A model generated the notes under the pieces. It was not told the DNA's origin, did not search any database, and was given only the letters and a program-made list of their open reading frames with translations. 64,000 nt of DNA, from NCBI GenBank assembly GCA_013398175.1, contig VZRZ01002003.1, forward strand, positions 46,138-110,137, written 5' to 3'. Positions 24,201-36,165 of the stretch are shown piece after piece. Both the position numbers and the translations under genes were made by a program. The DNA is from Climacteris rufus (lineage: Eukaryota; Chordata; Aves; Passeriformes; Climacteridae). Within the stretch, counting starts at the first letter, position 1. Each line of letters begins with the position of its first letter.

Positions 24201-26099
24201 CCTCATGAAATGTGTCTAATGTCCACCCGCTCACATATATAAATCATAAGACATCAAGTCAGGCATAGTATTTTTAGAACATGAAAGTAATAGAACATGA
24301 AAGTCATGATTGCCACAACAGAAGTCCAGCTTTGGCTCTAATTAATAGTGTATGCTGCCCCAGACACTTCTTGCTTTCTATATGTGGCGGCGTGCTTCAT
24401 GCGATGTGCAAGTTAGCTTGATCCAATTCTTAATGAGTACAAGATGCTGCTGTGGCTTTTGTTACCTGGTCTTCATTAGTTATTAGTAACAAAACACTAA
24501 AATTTATTGGGCAAGACTAGCTAATTGAAGGAACATATATGAAAAAAACCCCAGCATATTCCTTTATGTACAAACTGCACCAAAGGGTTGTTTGCACTTT
24601 TGTTTTGAAAACAAACCAAAATTTATAAAACAGAGAGCTTAGAAGACAAAAGGTATTATTAGGCATTTCCTTAAAGGCAAATCCTCCTGAAACAGAGTAT
24701 GAAAAACATGCAATACTTCAACTTTGCCAAAAAAAACTACAAATGGCCCTATAACCTAAGTTTTATACTTCTAAAGGTTAAATGTTTTCTGTATGGATTT
24801 GTATTGTTAAAAAAAAAAAAAGAAAAAAGAGAGAAAAATCACAGATTTTTATTGGTACAAATCTCAGCCAGGTCTTGTAAAACTTTTAGACTCACTCAGC
24901 CAGCCTTAAGAGGAGGGCAATACCTAGCTCCTTGCAAAAATGCTAGTGGCTTTACTCCCTGAAAACAACTGGGCCCCTTGTGGACCTAAATAGTGAGATG
25001 TAATTATAAAACTGAAGTTTTATTAGTCCATTGATGAAACACTAACCATGCAAAAGATATTATATAGTACTTAATAAATATCAGAGATTTGATTTCTTTT
25101 ACTGGCATATACAGCATTACAGTGTATTGCCATTTCTCTATGCTGTTGTAAAAACATTATTATATATACTTCAGTCAAAGAGTCTAATAACATCATCACT
25201 CAGGGCAGTCATATGCAAAAATGAGCAGTCCTTTGTACCTCCTGATGTGTCTTACACTACTGTCTGCACACACTGTGATATTTGAGTGTTTTAAATAAGG
25301 CCTATGTAGCTTTACTCTGCTGGCAGCTACACCAGTACAAGCCCAGTGAAGCCAGCTGTGTGGAAACTACTGCAATGCTCTGTTCCATTTCTCCTCCCAT
25401 CCCAGAACAAAAGGAATACAATATATTTGTAAAGCCTACATTTTCACTTGTTCTTGTATTGATAATCTCAAGGCAGATTTAGTACCTCACTTGTAGAGTT
25501 CAACTCAGATATCTAAAGATAAGCCTGAAGCAAGCTTCCATATCACTAATATTCTTCACATATTACTTTGCTGATCCCGAGAGGGAATCTATAATAATAC
25601 GAAGGGAATCAAGAAGAGTGAAACTGCAAAAGAAAGATATTGTACTTGTGGTTTGGAGAATGAAAAACAGTATTAGAAGTGTTTAGCCTTTGGCCAATAC
25701 AAAACCTCTGGCCCTGAACAGCCTTTTACAGGAAAATTAGATGCATGAGGGAGAAACAGAGGAATGATTAGAGCTGTTTGTATTTGGAGTTGCATCAGCT
25801 CAACACAATACATTTTTTATCACTCTTTTAATTTACCAGATGCAAAAGTGCATATGAACAATTTTATATACAAAAAAAATGTTGAAATTCTAAGTTTAGT
25901 GAATGGCAGCAAGGGGAGAGATTTAAGCTAAGCTGAAATGAACAGAACTTAGGCCAAAGGACCAACCATACAGTGCAGTATGTGTGTTGGGAATGTTACG
26001 ACAAAACAGGCTTCTCACCCTTTCCTTTTGGAGGTCAGCTTGGAAATAAAAAATACACATGAGCAAGGAGGGTCCACTTGGAGCTAAAGCTCATCATCC
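21248..26099. other. AT-rich unique-looking sequence, no gene seen
   Basis: Short ORFs only. A 16-bp direct duplication is at 24275-24306 and a 13-base A run at 24809-24821. The AT-rich block 22190-22330 has a texture reminiscent of conserved non-coding DNA, but I have no alignment to support that. Confidence 0.45.
24275..24306. repeat. 16-bp tandem duplication
   Basis: Two adjacent units starting TAGAACATGAAAGT differ at one base near the end of the unit (AA versus CA). It is a small replication-slippage product. Confidence 0.85.
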
Positions 26100-26180
26100 A
26101 CTCTGCCAATGGTGTCACACAGGGTAACACAGTTGAGATGAGTAACCTCTGGAGATCCCTTTCACCCCGTTAAGTTTAGA
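26100..26180 (+). repeat. Possible CR1 3' end, diverged
   Basis: The segment GAGTAACCTCTGGAGATCCC followed by TTTCACCCCGTTAAG resembles the sense 3' end of avian CR1 elements (dinucleotide-like GACCTCCAGAGGTCCC, then TTCCAACCC and an AT-rich tail). The usual ATTCTRTG 3' repeat is not preserved. The match is short, so this call is tentative. Confidence 0.4.
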
Positions 26181-27215
26181 AGGAGCCCATATAACTAGCT
26201 GGGCACAGATACTTTAAGCAGTTAAAGCTGAATGAGATTAATCCAAACCGAAATTAACTTACCTCTTAATGGATAGAAATCATGATTTTAAAAGTCATGA
26301 TGTCAGAGGCAACCCAAGGAGGCTAACAATGAGCTTCTGGCTGCGAAGAGCACTGTGTTTCCATGAAGCACTAAATAAACAAGAGGAGGTGGAAGAAGAT
26401 GCTTGCATTCTTTAAAAGGACAAGGAGTACAAAAACTAAATTCATGGTTTTGAAAAAGAAAAAATAAACCAAAACAACTGAGATCAGAAAATAAAGCAGA
26501 CTGTTTTCAAAAGTAAACTTGAATCACCAAATGTGTTTAATGTAAAGAACCCAGCGTGTGGCTGCATCAGAAATACACATTAAGGAAAAAAATCTTGTGT
26601 CTGGAATAAATTTCCAAACCATTTTATTTCCTTTTAATAAAAGAACATAGAATATAGAGGGGAGGAAAGGGGTACATGACTCTGACACCACAGCTCTGTC
26701 TTTTCTCAACTGTGAAGAAAAGATTTAAGGGCTGGAAACATTTTAGAGAGTAGTCTTAGGAGAGGAAAGGACCTGGATTCCCTTTGAAGACCTGTAACTC
26801 TTTCACTCATCACAGAGGGTGCTCATGGTGAGGACACTCCTAGCAGTCACCAGAGATAAGTAGTTTACAAGTAGGGATGGATACCAAATCTAGAAACAAC
26901 TCATGAAACTCTTCTTGAGAAAGCACAGAAAATCACTGCTGGTTTCACGTAAGTGCTGATGAATGGTATCCATGTATCCCTTACCTTTGGCAATAACACT
27001 GGCACACCAGTCCCTCCACATCAGGAAAAACACCAGAGTGAATGCCACAGCCTTTATTGATCTTTGACAGGGAAAGTTGGTTGCTGCTGCCTGCAGGTCA
27101 TACACCAGCCAAAATCAACATTTTCCAAACAACTGAAAGGGCAGTCATCAACAGAAAGAGGGAAATATCTTATCTGGAGAGCAACTATAAAGTACAGAAT
27201 ATATCTTCTGCCAAT

Positions 27216-27741
27216 TGCCGTGGGTAGAAAGCGTAACTCAGAGCCTTTTGCGTCGGTCTCATGTCCTGAAAAAAGCTACTTTGGCTTCACCCAGTCTCCG
27301 AGCAGAGGCGAGCGAGGCATCAGAACTCCCGCAGAATCTAGGCTTAGTTCACGCACAGCAGTTTAATTAATGCAGGGAAGTAAAGAGATGAGAAAGGGTT
27401 CTTTTCCGCTTATCGCCAGCAGGATTTTATTACTGGAGACATGGAGTGCGGTAAAGACAAGTTGAAATAGAGGTCAGGGTGTGTTATAGGACAGAGGCGA
27501 GGGAAGGGCAGTCGGGAGAGGCAATCACTGCGGAGGACCACAATGATTGACAGGGGCGCCGGCCAGTGAGCCGACTGTCCGCACCGGCACAGGAACCAAT
27601 GAGCTGTTCCCCTGGGCGGGGACAGCCCCTGTCGACCCGGGGCTGCGCCACCCCAGCTGCACCGCGCTGCAGTGGGGAAAGGACCGGCCCCCTGGCCCCG
27701 GCCAGGCCGGGCCATCGGCCACGCCCAGAGGCACCGCAACA
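27216..27741 (-). mobile_element. GC-rich solo LTR (about 526 bp), ERVK-like, minus strand
   Basis: A sharp GC- and CpG-rich block stands out in AT-rich surroundings. In minus sense it reads as U3 (GC-rich, with CCAAT at 27596-27600 and a GCCCCGCCC-like box), a TATA-like CCTATAAC at 27483-27490, then AATAAA at 27426-27431 followed at once by a CCTGCTGG segment, then U5 with GCCTCGCTCG and TCTGCTCGG. Proposed ends are TGCCGTGGG on the left and, on minus, TGTTGCGG. These agree as inverted repeats except for transitions. Flanks GCCAAT (27210-27215) and GCTGAT (27742-27747) agree at four of six bases with two transitions, which would suit a 6-bp duplication of an ERVK-type element. The boundaries are tentative. 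The 145-residue minus ORF and the plus ORFs here follow from high GC and are not genes. Confidence 0.68.
27483..27490 (-). promoter_or_regulatory. TATA-like box of the 27.2-kb LTR
   Basis: In sense it reads CCTATAAC. It sits between the GC-rich U3-like part and the AATAAA about 55 bases downstream, which is a typical U3/R arrangement. Confidence 0.5.
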
Positions 27742-28463
27742 GCTGATCTCGTTTACCTGTCATGGCAAGTGCTGTGCATTTTATGGAGTGCTGCTTTGTT
27801 TCTGGCAACCTGCAATTTGACATTCTTTTTGCTGGTTTCCTATGCATGGAGGATTATTTTTCAGTGTGATACCTTCTAATTTCTTTCTAGACAAATTTCT
27901 GCTTGAAATACCAGAGAATTTCTGGTATTATAATAGTTATGTAACTACAGTTGTATAGCTACTACGTAACTACTCAATTTGCTTGTCAATGAAAATCAAT
28001 TTTTGTGTAAGGTAAAAATAATCTACTCTCCGGTCAATTTATTTCAACAGCTTTGTGAAAAATAGTGGCATAGGAGTTCCCAAATAACACAAAATTATGT
28101 TGGATAGTAAAACACTATTAGCAAGAGTGTATTCTCTGACGGGACATGGGAAATATACTTGTATTCTATTCAGATCAAATTTAAATATAATTCTGCAAAT
28201 CTTACAAGCGACATTTTTTATCAAAATTCCTGTAAAACTAATAGTACTTGTTTCCCTACATGGATATCACAAGTCTTACTTTTACATATTGATATTTTAC
28301 CTAATATTTTAGGTAAGTGGGGAATTTAGCAGAAAATTTTAGCCATTAAATGTCAAAGTGGGCATGTAGAATTTAAATAACATTTGTATATTTGTTTCCA
28401 CATCGTTTTTCTTAAAATGTACCCTGTGCTGTATACTGTAGAATAACAATACTGTACAGTGAG

Positions 28464-28759
28464 TGTAGTGTCCCGGAGCTTGCTGCCTGGGGCTGCTTGT
28501 GGGAAAAATCCTTCTTTCCCATGGGAGGTATGAGAAACAACATGATAAAGCACCTGTTGTTGTTTCCCGGGTATGATATATTTGGATTAGGGCGGTGTAG
28601 AGCCCAGCCAACCATACAGGGTGTGGTTGGATTTTAAGCGAATCATGTACCTGGGTTCCTACTATAAAAAGGACAATACAATAAACAGGGCACTGGCTGG
28701 CTCTTGGATCTCTGCGAAACAAGTTGTGTGCCGTCTCATTATTGCCACCCGCTGCTACA
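28464..28759 (+). mobile_element. Compact solo LTR (296 bp) with alpharetrovirus-like layout
   Basis: Ends TGTAG and CTACA are exact inverted repeats. Adjacent 7-mers CAGTGAG (28457-28463) and CAGTGGG (28760-28766) match at six of seven bases and look like a target duplication, though the exact length (6 is usual for ERVK/alpharetroviruses) is uncertain. In plus sense a TATA box TATAAAAA (28663-28670) is followed only about 17 bases later by AATAAA (28680-28685) within ACAATACAATAAAC. Avian leukosis-sarcoma-type LTRs have this same short TATA-to-polyadenylation spacing, a very short R, and a short U5. U3 contains a TTTCCCATGGGA palindrome-like segment near 28525. No internal retroviral sequence adjoins. 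The long minus-strand frame across it (28339-28869) is antisense to this LTR and is not credible as a gene. Confidence 0.8.
28663..28670 (+). promoter_or_regulatory. TATA box of the 28.5-kb LTR
   Basis: TATAAAAA is a near-consensus TATA box in the U3 of the compact LTR. The AATAAA follows within 20 bases, so the signal for RNA 3' end formation overlaps the start of R. Confidence 0.7.
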
Positions 28760-28766
28760 CAGTGGG

Positions 28767-31700
28767 CTTCCAAGACAATTGCTTGGCTTCTAAGACAACT
28801 GCTTAACTTCCTTGGTAGTACATAAGCACGAGGCTTTTCAGAAAGCAACTGCAGTGAGCCAGGCTGCAATCACCAGGCTGGAGACTATCTGGAAACAAAG
28901 TGAAGCTGCAGCCATGTGGCATTATAATTAATACTAGTTTGCAAGACTTTGTTCTTTCCACCGAAATGCTATAACTACATGACTGCTAGATGCAGGTGAT
29001 TGATAAAAAGTAGATTTCCTGGGGTACCTTGCATTCTTTCTTCCCTTTCAAAAAGACTGCTTTGAAGTGAGCACAAAAAGTTGTTTGGAGTGTTTGGGTA
29101 TTTGGTAGTCAGGTGCAGGAACTGTCCCACTTATTGCCCTTGTTACTGTGCTTTATGCATCTCTGCACTCACATTCAGTGAAACAGGTTGTAAATTATTT
29201 GTAATTATTTGTAAAGGAGAGACACAAGTTAGTGCTAATGAAGGATGTGGCAGCAGAAGTGCAAGAGACTGTCATGTAGTTTAGGCATTAGATTCCGTAT
29301 TTCATTTACACTTCTTACTCACTGGGTTCAAGTCTAACATTTCTTCAAATGTATTTAAGGGTGAAATAATCTGTCCTGTGATCCATTACACACCACATAC
29401 ATGATATATTTTTTTGGCATTCATAGTTGAACAGTTCAAAAATGTAGGCATATATTCCCTACTGTTGATACTAATACTCTTGCCATTTCTGTTTTCAGTA
29501 GACTTGTGGGTTTTGTTACCAGTCCTGAGCATACTGAACTCTCTCAACAACTGTCCAAATCATTTTCTGTAGTTTTCTGTATCTGCCACCAAAATAAATA
29601 ATAAAGCTGGGTCAGCCCAAGAGAATCTGTGGGCTGACCTACCTGCCTACATCCCTTCCAGCAGAGGGTTTTCTGTTTCCCTTTTTAAATTCTAATGTTG
29701 ATACATGGCATTAAAAGTAATCTCAAATATATATCAAATATTGCAGATGAGTAATGCGTCAGAAATAATTCCCTGACCTTGTGGTAATAAAACTTAAACA
29801 TTTTACAAATGTAAGTCCTATATTTATTTCACAACTACCATTAAAGCTCCTATTATATTATTACCTGAGAATATTCCAATAGATTTTTACAGAATGCCAA
29901 TTGCACTGGAGAAATAAAAAGATATGATTCTAACACCATACATTGGAAACTGGAGGAAGCATAACTCGTTCAGATAAAACATATTTTATATAACAGTCAG
30001 CCAAATGATTGTATGAACAATTCTTTATATTATAAGTTATTTTGTGCCTATAAAATATTGAGAAGGCATTAGAGAGCTCAGCCTATATAACTTTTTTCCA
30101 ACAGTTTTACAGGTATAAATGAAAATGTCAAGTGCTACTAATAGGTTAGTTTATGGGACTGTGATAAGTATTTATAGAGATTGGTCTGGATGCTTTTCCA
30201 TTAGGAACAGTACTGTATAGTTTTGGCTCACGCTTGAAGGAAGTTATAAACCAAAGTGGGTTCCTCATTCCTCAGCATTTGACATATTCTGATTGCAAAA
30301 CATTTGGGGTTTTACACGATTTATTGTAAATAATCTCTCCTATAATGTTCACAGCACAATAATTCACAACCCTGAGGCAAGAGAGTTCTGCAGAAATGAC
30401 ATTATACGGAAGATAACTTTTCAGAATTTACCATTTGCACATCATGTTCAGAATCTATAACACATGTAAAGAGGTCAAATCCTCATTTTTCAAATCTTTT
30501 TGTCTATCATTTTGTTGTATTTTATTAAAAATAGTTACAGCCAGCCTAATAGCTTGACTGATATCTCAATATGTTACCGTATTGCACAGAGGTATAAATT
30601 GGAAGTGGGGAAACACGTCAGGTTCTTGGATATAAGATGCCTAGCATTGAGAGCTATGTACTGAGAACAGACTTCTTATGTCTAACAGCAGATGAGACAA
30701 AAGGAAAGGCTAATACAAAGAAAAATTATATGCCACCAAAATTATGTTATTAAAATGACATATTCTCTTATAAAGGAAAAATTGGTTCACATTTACTAAC
30801 CTTGAAGTCAAATCTGGAGTCAGCAATTTTTCCTTGCATTAACATGTTTTCACCTGTCTTTTTTCACTGTTCTCTTTGAAGGTGAAATTATGACAAATCA
30901 TTGTTACTAATATTTCTAATGGCAAAAAGAACATTCTGTACAACTGAATAATTGGAGTTAGAATCTGAACAGTTGGGTCCTGTTCCCAGATTTATGACCA
31001 GCTCAGGGTGTAAAGTGGAATATACACACTTAATTAAAAGACTTCTTGTTCTTTTCCCAACCTTTTCCACTCAAACCCCTATGTCTGGAATTTAAAAAAG
31101 CTGTTAAAGGAACTTAGATTCCTGAGTGCAAATCCATTATAACTAGTCAGTAACAACTGTAATAAGATGCCCATTCCATTTTAGGGGAGGAAAAGGGTCT
31201 CTATGAGAGGCAACCCACTCTTAAAGGTCTGTAAATCTTAAATGTAACCCTTTAAGGCTCTTGTAGCTCTAAGGGAAAGGAGGACCTAGGAGAAAAACAA
31301 GTCAGATACAGGGACAGATATGTGGTCTTCAGGAATGGCTACTGCCTGGCCAAAAATCCCAGAACAGAACAGTGCCTTTGAGACTGTCTTGTTTTCTGTA
31401 GTCTTATGACAGAGGTTTTGGTAAGATTCAGCTTTCTCCCTCTTCTTCATGTTTTATAACTATGGAAGATTTTGCAAGGGAAGTATCTCTAGTTTCACCC
31501 TATTCTGCAGGGAAGGTCCAAGCTTCCCAGGAGCAAGCTGAGTATCCCAGTTTAAAGTTACAAATATCCTGACCCAACACCACCTGAACAAGGAAGGCAA
31601 GGACACTGAACCAGCACACTCCCATTAAGAAAGGCTGAACACATCTGTGCCACAAAGTGTGGTCTGCCTGGGTCGGTGCAGCTCCCAAGAGGAGACATGG

Positions 31701-34700
31701 GACTGCAGAGGAGAACAAAGCCGTACTTTGGGAAATAAAAAATTTAGAGTGGCTTGGCTGCAGCGATTTATACTCAGAAGTCCTAGAAGTAGAGCTCACA
31801 AGATCATTACAGGCAAAGACCAGTGTTATCAAACAATAACTGATCATGACAATTGACATCCCGATCAACATCAGTTGTTGTGTGTCTGTAAAATGCAAAA
31901 GCTTCAGCCTTCTTTCAAATGAAAAGTCTTTACAGAGCCTTTTTTATTTGCTAGTTAATGAGACCAATTTCACCTCCTAGTATGATGCTTTGCCTGTTCA
32001 AGTCTTTCCTCAAAAGCAGTTTCCCTTTATTTCCACGTATGATTATATTTTCCCTGAGGTTTTACCTTTATATGTAGTTTAATTCATACACTGACTTTGC
32101 AGTAACTACTAATACGTCTCTTTGTTCTCTAAGGGAAGCATTTCTTTTACCTAGCATGAAGCACAGTGCTAACAGGTCAGGTCTCTCAGCAGACTAAGGT
32201 TCCTTGAGTCATTTTGATAATGTTTAGGAAGTTCAGGGACAGCAGTGAAATTAAACCTCAAGGATGCCTTCTTTAAAATTCGGAAAGAGCTATCACCCAA
32301 AACTCAAGAACATACAATTTTCAATATAACACATATTGAATTCTTGCATACTCCCAGCAAGAACAAAGTACATATGTGAGAATTGGAGCTTTAAGTGTTG
32401 CATTTAAATCTATATTTCATATAAATAAACAGCCTATTTCACAGAAACATTGCAATACCAAATGTGTAGTGCTTCCACTTACTACAATTAGGAATTTAAT
32501 TACCAAGGGGAAAAAAGAAAAAATAAGAATTAAAAACCTTTCCAAGCAGATCCTGCTTGTATCCTGCTCATGGGATCTGACAGCCTTGGTATTTTCATGA
32601 TACGTGTTCTGCAGAACCTAAACAGTTGTTCTCTTTAAATGAGCCACAAAATTATGAAAAAGAACTTCAAAAACAGAGCAAATTGTAAGTCTTTTGGTGC
32701 TGAACATGCAGACAACTAAACATAATGTGCTGCAAAATGTGAGTTCCCAGGGCTCTGTCGCTCCCAAGGGATTAAAGCTAACCCCTAATGATGGCACTCA
32801 AGAGTGTCAACATTGATTATTCAAATTCTGATCATCTCAGCCTGTGAGACAGGGAAGGTTTGGGGAACTGCTGAAGAAAGGGAAACACTGAGGAAAAGTG
32901 CTAGGAGATGGACAGGAAAGCTACACATGGAATAAATAGTGCTCCACAAACCGAAATTGTAAGCACAGGCTAAATCCCAAAACAGGTGCCTAAATTACTG
33001 TGATGTCTCTTTATCTGGTTCCTGCAAGAATGTGTTCACTTTGTTTCATCTTTTTATGTAATTTTCCAGTGGCACCAGTGGGAAATTCTCTTTGGATTGA
33101 AGTGGGCCAAAGTCCTGAACACAGATCCCTGCCCACAGGCCATAATTAGAAATGGAAATTGGCCACCTTCAAGTGATGGCCTGATCTCCTTGAGCTGTAG
33201 TGAATGACCAGCCATGGTTGTACCAGCTGCTGAAGAAGTCACTCACAGAGAGATAGGTACAAGTACCAAAGGTTAAAACAAGGATTCAAAACCTGAAAAA
33301 AAAATAGCATATAAAAATAATGAAGGCTATGGGTGACACTTTTCAAAGCATGCAGCAGGAGATGAACAGATGGAGCCTGTGTGTATTTCCAGTATTGTGT
33401 TTTGAACTTTAACTCAGAAGGCCTAGGGGTAAAATTAACACTTAATAAATATGAAGTTTTCAAATATTTATTGCTTTGAAAGAAATTGCTCCTAAATAAA
33501 AGAAAGAGTTGACATCAGTCAAAATAATCCCAGAGAAACATCTCTGTCCAATCCTCAGGAAACCTTGCCATTTTTCTTACCCCACTCTCCCGCCTTTCCT
33601 TGTCATTGCTTATTTGTTTGCATATCGATACTCATCTACTGTCAGCACTTAATAACTCATCTCAAATTACCAAGGTTCCTTCATTACAAAACATGTACCA
33701 TCCCTCCTCAGATCAGCTGTGCAGGCCCAGATGAACAACATGGTAACAAACACCACGTGTGTTCTGCAAATTTTGTCTAAATTGCCTTGGCACTTCAGGT
33801 GAAATCCATCCTGTGTGGCTGTAGCATAAGGATAGCAGGAAAACCTAAAGGTCAGATATTTGAATCTTCATTCTGAGCACCACCAAATGCCTATGTGCAA
33901 AGGAGATTGACTTTTGTCTTCATCAGCCACTGCAGTGGCAGTTCTGAATCTTCCAAGCCACCATCAACTATGATCCTTGAATACAGCAGAAGATTAATGA
34001 GAACTTGACCTCTCTGAATGTCAGGTACAAAGAGTTCATCGTTTCTGGACTCTTTTGTCAAATATAAACATGCAATATGCTCCCAAAACTACTTAGAACT
34101 GTGTATTAGTTATCAGTAGGCTAAATCTGAATATCTTCTGGAGTGTTATCAGCCATGCAAAATTAATCACCCTAACTGTTCTAATCAGTGAAAGCTGGGG
34201 TATGACTTGAGGCATAGTGCTGCACAGAAAAGCCACATGTAAGCCAAATCTATCCATGCCCTGGAACAGCCAACCAGAATGGTTACTCAAAAGCACAACT
34301 GAGTCATGGGTCAGCCTGACAAGGTTGCCCTTAACCCTGCCTGCACCTGCACTTGTAGGGCACAGGAGGGTCCCAGGTGTACAAGAGCTTTCTGCTGCCT
34401 CTCTGTCCTTACTACAGGCAGGGTAAGGGAGAATGCACTGCTCCCCATTTGGTCAGCAAAAGGTCTGACAGCTCGGATATTAACAAGGTCTAATGGCAGA
34501 GCAATATAGGTCTATCCCACACCAGCCTGAAATTCAGCTCAAATGCTGAAAGGACAGTGCAAGACATTCATCAAAACACAAATGTAACCTGTAAAATATT
34601 GCAGATTTAAATCCAAAATGTTGTAGTCGTGTTGACTCTGCATTAACACTGTGATTCTGATGTCATTAAAAAGAATTACATTCAGCACCCCTCCTCAGTG

Positions 34701-35924
34701 TTTAATTATCACAACTGTTGAAGCAAGGCACATAACACCACATCCCATAGTACTTAATGGGAAAATAACATATTGTCACTGTACTTATGGCAGTCTACTT
34801 CAATTTCATAACATTTTTAAATCAGCAAGGAGGAGGAACATAAAAAGAACTGAATGATGCTGTCAGACTTAAATGAATGCTTGCTGTTACATTTTTAAAA
34901 GTGGAATACCTGAACACAGGGCAGATTGCTTCTTTATAAATGTGTATAGCAATAATGCTGGAGAATGTGTTGTGGAAAGGATACTTAGACTGGTCAGCTT
35001 TTTATTCCTTGATTAAAAGAAAATGATGATCTTTTCACTGCAATTTTCATAGTGGCAAAACCACATTCATGCTGTGTCTTTGTGGATCTATGTAAAACAG
35101 GCTTGACCCCTGAAGTCACTTTTTAATAATTAACTCTCACTAAGTTCATTAAACACTAATTGAAGCTACAAAAGAAAAAATTGTGAAGTATATGCAGACA
35201 GACAGAAACACCAAATGTGATTAGAGATACTGACTGTGGTATATATGTGCAATACAGTACACGTATTATATAGATTTCAAACTCAATTCCATAGAGATTT
35301 TTAACTCTTTTATACCCTGATGGATTCTACTATGTTCAGTGCTCCTAAAAGTTTCATTAACAAAGAGTTACAAGCTAAATGTCATGGACATCCTAACCAA
35401 TAATCTTTGGAAAGATCTAGAAAAGTAGATTCCAAACAGTACAAGATGCAGCCCCTGAAACATCTTTCAGTGCTTTGAAATGAAATAAACAATGAATAAA
35501 GAGAATCGATAGTCTTGAGAGTCCACGTTTGCAAATGGAATACAATTGGTAGATTTATATAAAAACATTAATTGAAATGTATATTTTGCAGTTTTCAGTG
35601 TTCAAAGGCAAGTTACTGAAAGCTCCTTTTATTCACTCTAGAGCAAAAAAATAGAGGTTTGTGTTAATCAATAAAAGGAGCATTTCATTACAACTAGATC
35701 AAATAACATGAACTGAAATAATTTTATAGCTCACTGCTTTCCAGTCTGTTACTTCTCAGAACCCAGAACATTTCAAGTGTGCATTCAGACTCCAGCAAAG
35801 GTACCACATTTGCTCTTCCTAGTTACCGTGCCCATGAACTTCTCCCACCGATCCCAAAACATGGGAACTGCTTCCCTGAGTGGCACAATGCTCAGACAGC
35901 CTTTCCTCAGACAGACAGAAAAGG
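28767..35924. other. AT-rich sequence, no gene or clear repeat seen
   Basis: There are only short frames, the largest being a 132-residue minus frame at 31500-31898 with no domain. A small 10-bp direct duplication (TAATTATTTG type) is at about 29192-29213. AT-rich blocks near 35000-35180 and 35590-35720 look like possible conserved non-coding DNA, but this cannot be tested here. Confidence 0.45.
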
Positions 35925-36165
35925 ACTGAGAGTCTGAGTGTGGGTCTCAGGAGACCAACCCTGCCATAGCCTGCTGCATGACTTAGGGGAAATCAATCAA
36001 CTCCCCTGCCACAGCATTAATGTTAGTAGCAATGAGTATTTTTTCTATGCTAGAATGTAAGCTCCAAACATGAGCTTCCTGAGACCAGGTGTTTCCTATC
36101 CAGTAAGATGTTTGCAGCAGAGATGGGTTCAGAGCCTTGTTACTCAGGCCTGGCATGAGTCCAAT
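35925..36165 (+). repeat. MIR/L2-like ancient repeat, diverged
   Basis: The order GCTGCATGACTTAGGGGAAA, then TCAATCAACTCCCCTGCC, resembles the MIR core (GCTGTGTGACCTTGGGCAAG, TCACTTAACCTCTCTGTGCC). It is followed about 60 bases on by CTAGAATGTAAGCTCC and a GAGACCAGG segment, as in the 3' tails of MIR/L2-class elements. Such elements predate the amniote split and survive in birds only as diverged fragments. Confidence 0.5.

Noticed and set aside
27410..27847. 145-residue minus and 110-residue plus frames suggesting a GC-rich gene start
   Set aside because: Both arise from the GC-rich LTR at 27216-27741. Opposite-strand frames of equal size point to composition.
28339..28869. 176-residue minus-strand open frame
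   Set aside because: It is antisense to the compact LTR at 28464-28759 and shows no domain. The LTR signals on plus explain the sequence better.
29320..29345. A tRNA-like GGGTTCAAGTCTAAC motif
   Set aside because: Only a box-B-like match. No paired arms or box A at the right distance.
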